DNA from: Bos javanicus
Taxonomy: Eukaryota; Chordata; Mammalia; Artiodactyla; Bovidae
DNA length: 64,000 nucleotides
Direction of reading: 5' to 3'
Assembly (NCBI RefSeq): GCF_032452875.1
Contig: NC_083869.1
Location: 80,594,501-80,658,500 of the forward strand
Shown here: piece by piece, positions 1 through 12,134 of the stretch
How positions within the stretch are numbered: the first letter of the stretch is position 1
Layout of the letters: every line of letters begins with the position of its first letter
Made by a program: the position numbers and the translations under genes
Notes under the pieces: model-generated
The model's database searches: none
Told to the model about the DNA's origin: nothing
What the model saw: the letters and a program-made list of their open reading frames with translations, nothing else

Positions 1-257
1 ATCATTAGCAAATCAGGAATAATTGAGATTAGAACTTGGACTTCTGCTGTTGTTCAATGTTTAATTGTACACTGCTTCCCCAAAATCAGAGAAGGAGGCA
101 TTTTCATCTCTAGGAGAAATGATTCAATATCAAGCTCAGAAAGATGTTGTCAGGGCTGTATCTTAGATACCATGTTGTGAAATGACCCTCTTAAGGAAAA
201 GTCGGCAGTCTCATTATATGAGACATAAACCACAGGGGTGAGGCACACAAAGGATAG
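1..257. other. unassigned non-coding DNA
   Basis: AT-rich single-copy-looking sequence at the left edge. No repeat, RNA gene or coding signal is recognised. Confidence 0.5.
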
Positions 258-657
258 TATATTAATCTGCTTGGGAAGCCACAACAAAACAGCACAGACT
301 GGGTGGCTTAAGCAACAGACATTTATTTTCTCACAGTTCTTGAGGCTGGAAACCTGTGCTTAAGGTGCCAGCAAACTCCCTCTCTGGTGTGAACTTTCTT
401 CCTGACTGGTAGACTGCCATCTTCTTGCTTCTTGTCTTCATATGGTGCTTCCTCTGTGCCTGCCTTGGGGACTGAGAGCAAGCTCTGCTCTCTCTTCCTC
501 TTCTTATAAGGACACGGATCCTATCAAATAAGGGCCCTGCCCTTATGACCTTATTTAACCTAATCACCTCCTGAAAGGCCTTGTCTCAATATACAAGCCA
601 CATAGGACATAAGGGGTCCAACATATGAATTTGGGAGGCACAATTCAGACCATGACA
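258..657 (-). repeat. old mammalian LTR-like repeat
   Basis: The stretch contains the widespread mammalian repeat signature 'cagactgggtggcttaa', then 'tttattttctcacagttct', a mid-element 'cttcttataagga', and an end resembling 'acatatgaatttgggagg'. I recognise this as an old, divergent non-autonomous LTR-type repeat of eutherian genomes, but cannot assign the subfamily with confidence. It reads in the reverse sense if the end beginning tgtcatg is the 5' end. No internal retroviral coding sequence accompanies it, so it is probably a solitary LTR. A possible 5-bp flank 'gatag' occurs on both sides (253-257 and 658-662), which is too short to prove the boundaries. Confidence 0.5.
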
Positions 658-750
658 GATAGCCAAGACAGGAAATACAAAATTAGGCATGCAGTCTTAG
701 AAGGGGCTTATGCAAATGAAGGGCTCTGAAGCTTAAACTTTATTAATTTG

Positions 751-940
751 GCAGCATGTCTGCCTGCAGTGCAGGAGACCGGGTTTGATCCCTGGGTTGG
801 GAAGATCCTGTGGAGAAGGAAATGGCAAACTACTCCAGTATCCTTGCCTGGAAAATCCCATGGACGGAGGAGTCTGGTGGGCTGCAGTCCATGGGGTTGC
901 AGAGTCCGGCACGACTGAGTGACTAACGCTTTAACTTTCG
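751..940 (+). repeat. Bov-tA SINE, 5'-truncated
   Basis: A tRNA-Glu-derived ruminant SINE. Recognisable blocks are 'gcaggagaccgggtttgatc' (the B-box-like part), 'ggagaaggaaatggcaaact', 'ttgcctggaaaatcccatgg' and the tail 'cacgactgagtgactaacg'. The usual head (ggcttccctggtggctcag) is missing. A 99-codon reverse-strand frame across it is only a chance frame through the SINE. Confidence 0.9.
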
Positions 941-954
941 TGTTCACCTCTGCT

Positions 955-1115
955 TGTGTACAGCTAAGCAAATTACACGAAACTTCTCTGACCTTTGATT
1001 TCCTCAAATGTAAAATGGAGCTAATACTATTTAAATCATGGAATTGTTGAGAGGATTAAATGGCAGCTTATAAACTCTCCTCATTAACTATTATTACTGT
1101 TACCTTTATTGTTAT
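955..1115 (+). repeat. MIR-type SINE fragment
   Basis: Contains the MIR core and tail pattern: a 'cttctctgacctttgatttcctcaaatgtaaaatgg'-like block (968-1018), followed by 'gagaggattaaatg' (1050-1063). This is the usual '…cctcatctgtaaaatggg … gaggattaaatga' arrangement. It is divergent and its ends are approximate. Confidence 0.6.
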
Positions 1116-2818
1116 TGTCACTCTCCTCACCATTATTCGGCTACATCATTTTACAGATGAAGAAAGACAAAAAATTGTTATATGATGGCGCTATGCCACG
1201 CCACCAGTTAGCTGGGAGACTGGGCCAGGGTAATGCCTCCTGACTCCTTATCTGTCTCTTTCTGTAGCTCTATAGAGATGGCCTTTTGAACTTTCTTTCC
1301 TCAATATTCATACCCCTCGAGAGAATGTTGGCATAATCACAGTCTCCACCCCCTAATATCTTCTCTAGGCTATAGTAGAATGAAAGAGATCTCAACAGAA
1401 GATAGTAATTCGGTTGAATTTCAGCTTTATTTTCATTTTTATCTACATCTAATGGGGCTGAAGTCTATGAAATAAAAGCTATGTTCATTAAAAATACATT
1501 TTTTTTTATCATTTCTAATTAGAAGACTAGGTTTCCATGTGCATTTGGGATGAAACAATGACTTGAAAACAAAGAAATTTCTGTGTAGTGTTATCTGGGA
1601 GTGATTCCCAAGTTCCCACATGCACAGATTTTTCAGGGACCTCATAAGATTTTCCTGGGAAAGGTCTGAAGAGTCAGTCCCAAGGGCTCCAGTCTGCCCT
1701 TTCAAAATACGTACTGGATGACAGAACTTGGCTCTTCTCCATTTCCCTCACAGCCTCACATATGTGAGAATCTTTCCATGTTATTTTGACTCTGGCAGAA
1801 CTCTGTGCCTCAGAGCTGGTTTAATACTTTTACAGTACAGATAATGTTGATTCCAAGGTACCTGAACTTTTTTTTTCCAGCGACCCACCACATATATTCT
1901 GGCTTGCTCGTCAGGGTTGGGCAATTTCAGTTTGATTGATATTGGATCCGAAGATGCTCGTCCTTTAAATTACTACAGAGTGGAGGATAAGCAGCATTTG
2001 ACTCAGGGCTCTAAATCTTTGGCCTCTGGGTCTGAATGAAAAAAAAAAAAATTACAAGTCAATAGTGAATATCTTTCTCATTGTTCTCATTTCCAAACAT
2101 GGCACAATTATAGAATTGTGGAACTGTCAGAACAATCTATGCAGCAGTTTATTAGAATCTACAAATATAGTGGACATGGATCAGCCTGGGTTTTCCTCTC
2201 TCTGTTATTGGCTGTAATAAACATAGGTAAGTTATTTAACCTGTAGTTCTTATTTATGTATAAATAATAAAATGAGAGTTTTATAAAGTTCCTAAAGGAA
2301 AAAAAAAGTCACTTATCCATGAGGAGGCTATGAATATTATTTTATTATTATTAATATATCTATCAGAGATAATGTTGCTAATGTTAAATGACTAGAAAAC
2401 CAGTGTTGATTTTGCTTTAGGATCTTCATGAGGGCACTCCTGGTTTGTCTACCAGATCTGCTGTTTGTTAAACCGTCATGAGCATATAGTAAAACCAGAG
2501 AGTTTGGAGAAGTACAGTGACGGTTAAGCACATCTGCCAGGGGAGCTCTCCCTTTGTCTTCTCCATCCTTTTAGATGTGCAATGGAGGGGCTGGTGAAGG
2601 CTTCCCCCGGGCTTGGTGCCTTTCCTAACCACCTGCCAGCAGATTCTCTTCTCTACTGGTTTCAGGCAATGACATAATCATCCTTCAGCTTTAGGCTCAC
2701 ATCCTGTTTACACTCGCTCCTCAGCAGCCCAGCCTCTTCTTTCTAATCTCTTTTTTTGGCCTCATCTTATTTAATAGAGATTCTTAAAGGTATCAGGGTC
2801 TAATTTATCTGCCTGCTC
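1116..2818. other. unassigned non-coding DNA, possible MIR trace
   Basis: About 1.7 kb with no gene. A short A-run lies near 2040. A weak MIR-like trace (aagttatttaacctg … ataaaatgag) lies at about 2230-2275. The remaining sequence carries no repeat or coding signal I can name; the open frames here are short and low-complexity. Confidence 0.45.
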
Positions 2819-2819
2819 T

Positions 2820-3030
2820 GGCTTCCCTGGTGGCTCAGATGGTAAAGCGTCTGCCTACAATGCGGAAGACCTGAGTTTGATCCTTGGGTCGGGAAGATCC
2901 CCTGGAGAAGGAAATGGCAACCCACTCTAGTATTCTTGCCTGAAAAATTCCATGGACTGAGGAGCCTCGTAGGCTACAGTCCATGGGGTTGCAAAGAGTC
3001 GGACATGACTGAGCAACTTCACTTCACTCT
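2820..3030 (+). repeat. Bov-tA SINE
   Basis: A nearly complete Bov-tA copy. It starts with the tRNA-like head 'ggcttccctggtggctcaga', runs through 'aatgcggaagacctgagttt' and 'ctggagaaggaaatggcaac', and ends 'cggacatgactgagcaactt'. It lies only about 60 bp upstream of the BovB beginning at 3092. Confidence 0.93.
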
Positions 3031-3596
3031 GTCTTCTAACACCTTGTAGTATCTTAAGTAGTTATTAAGGTATTATATTTCTATAGACATAGAGATTGGA
3101 TGCAATCTCAAAAACGACAGAATGATCTCTGTTCATTTCCAAGGCAAACCATTCAATATGACAGTAATCCAAGCCTATGCCCCAACCAGTAACACTGAAG
3201 AAGCTGAAGTTGAACGGTTCTATGAAGACCTACAAGACCTTTCAGACTAACACCCAAAAAAGATGTCCTTTTCATTTTAGGGGACTGGAATGCAAAAATA
3301 GGAAGTCAAGAAACACCTGGGGTAACAGGCAAATTTGGCCTTAGAATATGGAATGAAGCAGGGCAAAGGCTAATAGAGTTTTGCTAAGAGAATGCACTGG
3401 TCATAGCAAACACCCTCTTCCAACAACACAAGAGAAGACTCTACACATGGACATCACCAGATGGTCAACATTGAAATCAGATTGATTATATCTTTGCAGC
3501 CAAAGATGGAGAAGCTCTATAAAGTCAGCAAAAACAAGACCAGAATCTGACTGTGGCTCAGATCATGAACTCCTTATTGCCAAATTCAGACATAAA

Positions 3597-4454
3597 TTGA
3601 AGAAAGTAGGGAAAACCACAAGACCATTCAGGTATGACCTAAATCAAATACCTTATGATTATACAGTGGAAGTGAGAAATAGATTTAACGGACTAGATCG
3701 GATAGACAGAGTGCCTGATGAACTATGGGCGGAGGTTCCTGACATTGTACAGGAGACAGGGATCAAGACCATCCCCATAGAAAAGAAATGCAAAAAAGCA
3801 AAATGGCTGTCTGGGGAGGCCTTACAAATAGCTGAGAAAAGAAGAGAAGTGAAAAGCAAAAGAGAAAAGGAAAGGTATAAGCATCTGAATGCAGAGTTCC
3901 AAAGAATAGCAAGGAGAGATTTAAAAAAAGCCTTCCTCAGCGATCAGTACAAAGAAATAGAGGAAAACAACAGAAGGGGAAAGACTAGAGATCTCTTCAA
4001 GAAAATTAGAGATACCAAGGGAACATTTCACTCAAAGATGGGCTCAATAAAGGACAGAAATGGTATGGACCTAACAGAAGCAGAAGATATTAAGAAGAGC
4101 TGGCAAGAATACACAAAAGAGCTGTATCAAAAAGATCTTCACGACCAAGATAATCACTATGATGTGATCACTCTCCTAGAGCCAGGCATCCTGGAATGTG
4201 TAGTCAAGTGGGGCTTAGAAAGTATCACTACAAGCAAAGCTAGTGGAGGTGATGGAATTCCAGTTAAGCTATTTCAAATCCTGAAAGATGATGCTGTGAA
4301 AGTGGTGCACTCAATATGCCAACAAATTTGGAAAACTCAGCAGTGGCCACAGGACTGGAAAAGGTCACTTTTCATTCCAATCCCAAAGAAAGCAATGTCA
4401 AAGAATGCTCAAACTACCACACAATTGCACTCATCTTACACGCTAGTAAAGTAA
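3597..4454 (+). pseudogene. BovB ORF2 remnant: linker and N-terminal reverse transcriptase
   Basis: The 285-codon open frame is real BovB sense sequence up to about position 4392. It carries the basic linker 'KKCKKAKWLSGEALQIAEK', the 'KERYKHLNAEFQRIARRD' region and the start of the RT domain ('WPQDWKRSLFIPIPKK'). A one-base deletion near 4392 then shifts the frame, so the last 20 or so residues are nonsense. The sense reading continues in the frame described at 4393-5269. The upstream endonuclease part (3100-3596) is in the same element but is interrupted by stops. It would be a dead polyprotein; it is not a host gene. Confidence 0.9.
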
Positions 4455-5269
4455 TGCTCAAAATTCTCCAAGCCAGGCTTCAGCAATATGTGAACTGTGA
4501 ACTTCCAGATGTTCAAGCTGGTTTTAGAAAAGGCAGAAGAACCAGAGGTCAAATTGCCAGCATCCACTGGATCATGGAAAAAGCAAGAGAGTTCCAGAAA
4601 AACATCGATTTCTGCTTTATTGACTATGCCAAAGCCTTTGACTGTGTGGATCACAATAAACTGTGGAAAATTCTGAAAGAGATACCAGACCACCTGATCT
4701 GCCTCTTGAGAAACCTATATGCAGGTCAGGAAGCAACAGTTAGAACTGGACATGGAACAACAGACTGGTTCCAAAAAGGAAAAGGAGTATGTCAAGACTG
4801 TATATTGTCACCCTGCTTATTTAACTTATATGCAGAGTACATCATGAGAAACGCTGGGCTGGAAGAAGCACAAGCTGGAATCAAGATTGCCGGGAGAAAT
4901 GTCAATAAGCTCAGATATGCAGATGACACCACCCTTATGGCAGAAAGTGAAGAGGAACTCAAAAGCCTCTTGATGAAAGTGAAAGAGAGTGAAAAAGTTG
5001 GCTTAAAGCTTAACATTCAGAAAACTAAGATCATGGCATCTGGTCCCATCACTTCATGGGAAATAGATGGGGAAACAGTGTTAGACTGTATTTTTTTGGG
5101 TTCCAAAATCACTGTGGATGGTGATTGCAGCCATGAAATTAAAAGATGCTTACTCCTTGGAAAGAAAGTTATGACCAACCTAGACAGCATATTGAAAAGC
5201 AGAGACATTACTTTGTCAATAAAGGTCCATCTAGTCAAGGCTATTGTTTTTCCAGTGGTCATGATGTGA
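4393..5269 (+). pseudogene. BovB ORF2 remnant: reverse transcriptase core
   Basis: Downstream of the frameshift the RT reading frame runs open for about 290 codons. It shows 'DVQAGFRKGRRTRGQI', motif A in 'CFIDYAKAFDCVDHNKLWK', the motif B region 'KGVCQDCILSPCLFNLYAEY' and the catalytic 'LRYADDTTLMAE'. The usual GVRQGCILSP is changed to GVCQDCILSP, replacing a conserved RQG with CQD. The frame ends near 5269; the C-terminal 'MRVPWTARRSNQSILKEIS' region resumes in another frame at 5355-5633. This is a decayed mobile-element gene. Confidence 0.9.
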
Positions 5270-5354
5270 GATGTTGGGATGTGAGAGTTGGACTGTGAAG
5301 AAAGCTGAGCACTGAAGAATTGGTGCTTTTGAACTGTGGTGTTGGAGAAGACTC

Positions 5355-5633
5355 TTGAGAGTCCCTTGGACTGCAAGGAGATCCAACCAGTCCATTCTGA
5401 AGGAGATCAGTCCTGGGATTTCTTTGGAAGGACTGATGCTAAAGCTGAAACTTCAATACTTTGGCCACCTTATGCAAAGAGTTGACTCACTGGAAAAGAC
5501 TCTGATGATAGGAGGGATTGGGGGTAGGAGTAAAAGGGGACAACAGAGGATGAGATGGCTGGATGGCATCACTGACTCGATGGACGTGAGTCTGAGTGAA
5601 CTCAGGGAGTTGGTGATGGACAGGGAGGCCTGA
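5355..5633 (+). pseudogene. BovB ORF2 remnant: C-terminal region
   Basis: Translates to the conserved BovB C-terminal segment ('KLKLQYFGHLMQRVDSLEKT', 'RMRWLDGITDSMDVSLSEL'). The same segment recurs in seven other BovB pieces in this window. It is out of frame with the RT core upstream and ends at a stop just before the element's 3' repeat tail. Confidence 0.88.
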
Positions 5634-5723
5634 CATACTGCGATTCATGGGGTTGCAAAGAGTCGGACATGACTGAGTGACTGAACTGAACTGAACTGAA
5701 GGGGTTACATCCCTATAGACATA

Positions 5724-6730
5724 AGAGAAGAAAATGCTTGATCATGAGGACTGCCATGTATGTAGACCCTTTATGTAATACAGAAAGATGCAATGAATGA
5801 TTTAAGTCAGTAACACATCAATGTAATAAAAATTATCTATATGCATCCAGATACTATCTTTTACCAAGGCTCCTCTGTTGATGCCTAATCGTCATGTTAG
5901 GCTTTATGTTGATAGTTGCTGGCATGGGACTGTTAACTTCTTATATCATGAGCAGAGTATTGGAAACAGGGACAGTATCTTCTCAGACTTGAACTTAGAA
6001 CAGTTATTCTCAATCATTATTTAGTCACCAAGTATGTGCCAGGCTCTATTCTAGGTACTTGCAATAAATCAGTGAGACAGATCTCCCCACCTTCTCCAGG
6101 GGGAAAAAAAAAAAAATCCCTGCTTTCATGGGGCTTGTTTTTCACTTAACATGTTTATACAAAAGTACAGGTGGGCTTCTGTACCTGCTTGCCTCCTCCA
6201 GATATCCCTGTGTTTTGCCCTTGGAATCCACAGTGTGTGTTGTCTAGGAAATAGTCTGCCTCCCAACATTGAGAAAGTTATATCACAGGTGGACTTTTCA
6301 GACAGGATGGGCTTGGCAGGCTTCTATTGATGCCTTGAGAGACCTTCGCCTGCTTTTCCAGAGTGCCAGTGTGACATACTTTTCAACTGCAGCCAGGCTA
6401 TGCCACCAGTCATGAAATGCTGCAATCCCAGCTCAGGTTTACGCAAGTAGAGTGTGGTCAATGTTAGCCAGAACCACTATGCAGAGTTTTCATTTAGTTT
6501 TCTTTTGACAAGATAGAGTATAGAAACAGTTAAATAGAACAAAGTTCACTGTAACATTTCCAAAATTAGTAACTATCATTTGATTGTTTTCAGTGGAAAG
6601 AATAAGAAGTTTTTAGAATAGGCTTTAGATAAAGAATGGAGAATTGTCACTGTTTAGGAGATAAGGAGAGTAAATAATTATGCTTGGATTAAAAGAAGAC
6701 TATTAACACATAGAGGATGTGGATCAACAT

Positions 6731-6734
<4 letters not shown>
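5724..6734. other. unassigned DNA with an old L2/MIR-class fragment
   Basis: No gene. At about 6010-6145 the pattern 'aagtatgtgccaggctctat…ctaggtacttgcaataaat…tccctgctttcatggggctt' matches a common ancient mammalian repeat of L2/MIR age, interrupted by an A-rich tract at 6103-6115. The rest is unassigned. Confidence 0.45.

Positions 6735-6770
<36 letters not shown>
6735..6770. repeat. (TG)n microsatellite
   Basis: About 18 uninterrupted TG dinucleotides following 'catggat' and ending 'gcgtatc'. A simple-sequence tract likely to be length-polymorphic. Confidence 0.97.
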
Positions 6771-6773
<3 letters not shown>

Positions 6774-9700
6774 ATCTTAGGGAATAGAGGAAATGTGATT
6801 TAAGAGCTGGGAAAATGTGCATTATCCCCTGGTTTCAGAGCTAATAATCTCTCATATGCTTTGTAAATGCACAAGGTGCTACCTGAGATGGATTTGAAAA
6901 CCTCTAAATTCACTGAAACAGTTGTAAAATCACATGAAGATGGTTGACAGTTGACTGCAATCAGAGGAAGCTCCTATATCTTGTTTGTTCTAGCAGGCAC
7001 GGGGAATGTATTGAGCCCATGAAATGTGCTTTCAATAACCCATTAACAAAATCTGCCTGGATTACAACCTCCAGCCTTTTCCCTTTTCACTCTCATATTA
7101 GAGATAGGTAAAATCCTCAGTGCTGGGAGCATGGGGGAATGCAGTTTTCAACACAGGATATGTGATAACTCATTGAGCACACCTGGGCTGTGTTCCCGGC
7201 TAGATCCTCCACATACCCAATTCTGACATCAGAACTGATTTCTGTAGTCTCTAATGTGCCTGAAAAATTCCTTGCAAGTCAGTTTCCTCTTCTAACATAT
7301 CCCAGGGGAATTTCCCTCAGGGGGTCTGTGAGGCAACATTAGATTTTGACTGTAATAAGATATTGCCATGTGGGGAGAGTTTTGTAAGACAAGTAGCACA
7401 TTACATCTGTTGTTTTCCTTATATAGGGTGTATTTCACATGGAATGATACTGGAGCACAACCCAGGACTCTGTCTTAACTCCCCTGCAGTCTCCTACTTC
7501 CTCCTCCCCAATGATGGCAACTCCTGAAACACTTAGTAACATATGGTAGCCTATCTGTGAAGTGTGCTGAACGCAGTGCATTTACTTTCTGACTCTGGAG
7601 TATTGTGTTTCATGTGGGGCATCATATTTTTTACAGGGATCTTGACAAACTGGCTCTTAGCCACCAGAAACTTTTTTTGGAACAAGGTAGGAGAAAAAAA
7701 TAATTACATTCATATATGTATAACTAGTACCTGAGTAAAAGAGGGCTCCAAGTCAGCAAAGTGTGGTGAGAAACCGTTCTTAAGATAACGGGAGGTGTTC
7801 AGCCTAGAGGGATTGATTATTTATTTAGTTTTTGCAAGGGGTGGTGGCTATGATCCAAATGTTTGAAAGGCTGTCATGTGAAAATTCAAATTATTTTTTC
7901 TTTTTCCATGGAGTTTCAGTCAGCAGAACTAGACTCAGTATGTGAGATTCATGGATAAACAGATTTTATTAGAGTTATGCAGGGATGGAATATATATGTG
8001 CAAGCAAAAGACATAAGACCTTGTAAAGAGAATCCCTATACAGATGTCTTCCAATTCAATATTTGGTACTTTTCTGAATTAGGAGTTTCTTGTTCAGCTT
8101 TAATTTTGACAGAGGATTGATAAAGGCTTGAAAGACTTTTTTTTTTCCTTCCTATGTCCCCTAATAGGATAAGATAATTGAGCCAACTAAGCTATTCCAT
8201 GGCTTTAACAAAGTTGGTCTTATATCGGTTTTTCGTTTGCTTGTTTTTTTGAGTTATTTTCCCTTCGGAAGCATATAATCCTATATGAAGGCAAACTTAT
8301 AACATTAACTAAGAATCCACGGATCCTCTTGATAGCCTGAACAAGCCCTTAAGATTTTAACTGAACATAGTATCTTGCAGCTTCCTTGCTCGCAGAGCTG
8401 ACCTGTGGGTGTTGTCTCCTCAGCATCTGTTCCCATTCCCTCTCCTTCCGCCTCCTCCACTGCATGCAGTCTTGGTATTTCCCTCAATCAGAGCTCCTTG
8501 CCTTTTCCAGGGGGCCAAGAGGGACTGGCTCCCTCTTGGCCAATCAGACTATCTCTTGAAATTTGAGTGATGAGATCCTGTGACTCAGGGACCGAGAGAG
8601 GTTGGAGCTGACTGTCTCACTACAGTCCACGGTGCAGGTCAAGTCTTTCAGTGCTGGTTTCCTGGATCCACATGCAGATGGAATGTTGATCTTACAAGTT
8701 GTTTGTTATGTGGCCATATTGCTTGATTGTTAAATGAGGAATTTATATCAAGCTCTGGAGTGTGTCCTTGTTTCCAGTGAGAAGGGAAAATGATGTATAT
8801 GCAGTGTATACAATTAAGCATCTTTTGGGGAGAGATTTCCACAGGCTCATTTAACTAGAGGCCTTAGGGTGTGAGAATTCCTGCTTCCTGTAGTGCTGGA
8901 AAGTTAAGGTCAAATGCTGGATGTGTTTCAAGTTCTGAGACAATAACAGCCGATTTCAAAGCTGGTGTTTGTGTGTGCGTGCATATGTGTGTGTACAGAA
9001 CTGGAGAGGAAAAGCAGCCTCTAAAACTTTGCTTTGAAAGATGCCAAAACACTGAGCCACATATTTGTATGGAAAAGATCTGTGTGTTTGGATGAAACCT
9101 GTCCCTTTCATAAATACATGGCATGGGGAGGCCTGGCTCCTCTTGCCCTGCTTTTGAACTTTTGTTCACATTAAGCAATTTCCCTCACCTTGGCTGTTGA
9201 ACTTCCCTTTGTAGTGAAATTCATGAGTACAGTGACCTGGCAAGAAAATGACGGAAAGAAAGGGTCTGCTGGACTAGATTGCATTTTTCCTGAACACTGA
9301 TATATCAGGATGTATGGAACATGAGTCATCACTTTCTGCTGGAAACTTTTATGACCTTTACGGAGTAGGTCAAATTCCTCCCAAGCTGTGCTTCTTCACA
9401 CCCCAGTGCATGACAGTAAAAGGGCAAATCCTAGGGAGGCAGAAGCACATTCATATTTTCTTCTTGCAATCTGTTACACATTATTGTCTTTTGACACACT
9501 TTGCTTCACATGATGGTACTAATGGTAGGAACTAAGGTCAGGAGCGATGGGAGATTTGTCTGGCATGCCTTTCATGACTGTTCTAACTCTCAGTTGGGGT
9601 AAACTTGGAGCCCTGTTAGACGAGTGTTGGTGAAGGGGAGGAGAATCTCTCTGAAAATCATTATAGGGGAGGCCCCTTAGGAAAAGCCACATTCCATACT

Positions 9701-10952
9701 GTGAGTCCAGGCCTTTCAGTAAACTAGAACTTGATGACAAACTAGAACAAACAGGCAAAGATACTGCAGCAATATTTCAGTCAAGGGTCATTGTGTAGAG
9801 AGTTACTCAGGTCTGCTTTTCCCAGGACCTCACAGTTTGATCAATGACATCAATAGAGAAGAATGTTAACTTTCAAGAAGAGTTTATGTTACCTATACTA
9901 TACTCTTTAAAAATCTGGGGACTGGGGTGTGGTGCAAGGGAATAGGCTGGGGAAAATACACTGAAAATTTAAGTTTGAGTAGAACTTGTTCATAGAGGAG
10001 CCACCAGCTATATCAGCCCCTATTTTTTATTCTACAGGAATACTTCATCTTTCTAAAATCAGTTAGAAATGCAGAAGCCTACGCAGTGAATTTTTCTTAT
10101 CTAAAAATTAAATCCCTAAGGCTTCTGACCACTTTTAACTTTTAATCTTTTTAAAATGAATTATGCACTTCTTTGCTTTCTTAAAAGATTTAGTTAAGAT
10201 AATATAACGTTTCCATTTTTCTGTTTACTGTCAAATGCTTGGCTGTCACTTCTTATGACTGCCATTCCTGCCTCTAATGGACTTTCTCCCCATGACTAAT
10301 TTGCCACTTTTAAATGGCAATGGCTAAAAATTCAACATGAATAAGCTTAGAAATGTTGATGATATAGGTCTTTGAATGGGAGAGAAGGAACCCTCGAGTT
10401 AGGAATATGAACTTTAACGGAATGAATTTGGTGACATGCATTGTCTCATCTTGGAGACCTTTACAGATGTTTCCCAGAGGATCTTTTTTGTCCATCTTTG
10501 GTTCTCAGTGGTGTCTTAGGCATTTGCAGTTACTAGATAAGTGACCCTCAGATAAGTAAGAACTTTTCTTCAAAGGTTAGAAAAAGAATCAAAGATATCT
10601 GTCACACACTTGGGAGTTGGGGTCAGGTGCAGAGTAGGTGGCAAAGTCATTTAAATTCAACAGTTTGATGGCTGTCCCTATGCTAACTTTCTCTGGGTGA
10701 CTGCATAGGCATCTTCCACAGTCAAGATGCTGTGTCAGCATGAAGAAAAGCAGCAGATGGCTCCTAAAGATGCTATATATTGGGGAGAGGCTGGAAGGGC
10801 AGTGTTTAGATGTAACAGATAAAATGGGGAGGAGTCTTCTGCAGAGTTTGGCTGATGGACTTTGTGACTGTGACCAAGAGTTAGCACTCTGGGTTCTTAA
10901 TTGAGCCATCTATAAAACTGTGAGTGACCTGTTCTTTAGGGCTGTATTTATC
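6771..10952. other. unassigned non-coding DNA
   Basis: About 4.2 kb with no recognisable young repeat or gene. A short GT-rich stretch lies at about 8963-8993. Several frames of 60-106 codons occur on both strands, but none has a recognisable motif, they overlap one another, and base use is like the flanks. I treat them as chance frames. Confidence 0.45.
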
Positions 10953-11001
10953 AAGAATTCAAGCGTCCAAAAAAAAAAAAAAAAAAAGAATTCAAGTGTC
11001 C
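10953..11001 (+). repeat. bare poly(A) tract flanked by a direct repeat
   Basis: Nineteen A residues (10969-10987) sit between two copies of 'gaattcaag(c/t)gtcc' (10955-10968 and 10988-11001). The copies differ only by a CG to TG change. This is the layout of a retroposition target-site duplication around a poly(A) tail with no element body. Confidence 0.75.
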
Positions 11002-11844
11002 AGTGAGTCTTAGAGCATTTAGGAGCTTGAAAAAAGTACCCTGCTCACACACACTGTCAATACTTTTCTTTTAGACTAAGGAATCTAAGCAGATGAGAAC
11101 AAGGCTGTGCCCTAGGGTGAGCTGACAAACAGCCCAGAGACTATGACTACAAAGCCAGTGATTTTTTTTTTTTTAAATACCATAATGCTTTTAAATGTAA
11201 AATGTTGTGAGTGTAGCCAAAGGTTTTCCATTAGGAGCAAACCTAATACTAGTTTCCAGATGTCAAAATTCTGATGTTAAGATTAGGTGATTTTTCACAC
11301 TTAAGCAAAAGATGGCAACTGATCATCTCTGGTAAATGATCAAATGATTTAGAAAAGTTGTTTTTATCTTTTTTATCTATCAGTAGATGGCAGGAGATAA
11401 CCATCAAATCAGGATTTAAAAAGGAAACAAAATGATAGAATTCAGTCTTTGTTCCTTGCATTCCCTGGAAAAATTGCTATCTAGGGTAGTTAGTGTGCTC
11501 TTAGGTTGGTACCTGGGGAGACAGTATTTTTGAATATGGATTTGAGTTCAATTATTAGGTTCCTGATTAATCTGGCAAGATTACAGTTGGTTTAAAACAA
11601 TAGTCAAATGCTGAAACTAAATTTACTCTCTTTTGAAGAGACACCTGGAGAAATGATTCATCACTCATGTTGCTAAGATTAATTGGGCATTATAATTGTG
11701 TTAAGTGGATTCACACACCGTGTAAAAATCTGGGAGTTTTTCCTATTTTCTTTCTCCTCCCCCCTCCCCCTGTCCCCTTTAAGCAGGGAAGAGAGAAAAC
11801 AGAGTTAGTTACCTTCAGTGTGGTTTAGGGATATCCAGCATAAC
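11002..11844. other. unassigned non-coding DNA
   Basis: No gene or young repeat seen. There is a T-run at about 11162-11174, and a C/T-rich stretch with C-runs at about 11740-11780. Confidence 0.45.
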
Positions 11845-11855
11845 TGATTTTATCT

Positions 11856-12134
11856 GCTGCTGCTGCTGCTGCTACGTTGCTTCAGTCATGTCCGACTCTG
11901 TGAGACCCCATAGATGGCAGCCCACCAGGCTCCCCCGTCCCTGGGATTCTCCAGGCAAGAACACTGGAGTGGGTTGCCATTTCCTTCTCCAATGCATGAA
12001 AGTGAAAAGTGAAACTCAAGTCACTCAGTCATATCCGACTCCTAGCGACCCCATGGACTGCAGCCTACCAGGCTCCTCCATCCATGGGATTTTCCAGGCA
12101 AGAGTACTGGAGTGGGGTGCCATTGCCTTCTCCA
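11856..12134 (-). repeat. Bov-A2 SINE with (AGC)n end
   Basis: A complete dimeric Bov-A2 in reverse orientation. It begins with the (GCT)6 tract (the (AGC)n end of the element, 11856-11873), then two related monomers: 'cttcagtcatgtccgactct…acactggagtgggttgccat' and 'agtcatatccgactcctagc…gagtactggagtggggtgcc'. Flanks 'tgattttatct' (11845-11855) and 'tgactttatct' (12135-12145) form an 11-bp target-site duplication with one mismatch. The 95-codon frame through it is not a gene. Confidence 0.95.

Larger units (their letters stand above)
3092..5712 (+). mobile_element. BovB (RTE-type) LINE, 5'-truncated
   Basis: A non-LTR retrotransposon of the RTE/BovB family. About 2.6 kb remains, against roughly 3.2 kb for an intact element. 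It starts inside the apurinic-type endonuclease region (translated 'NDRMISVHFQGKPFNMTV'), continues through the linker and reverse transcriptase (motif A DYAKAFD at about 4621-4641, motif C YADD at 4916-4927), and ends with tandem 'actgaactgaactgaa' by 5700. The frame is broken by small indels near 3247 and 4392. The 11-bp direct repeat 'ctatagacata' at 3081-3091 and 5713-5723 looks like the target-site duplication, but 12 bp ('ggggttacatcc') separate the element's 3' end from the right repeat. Confidence 0.95.
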
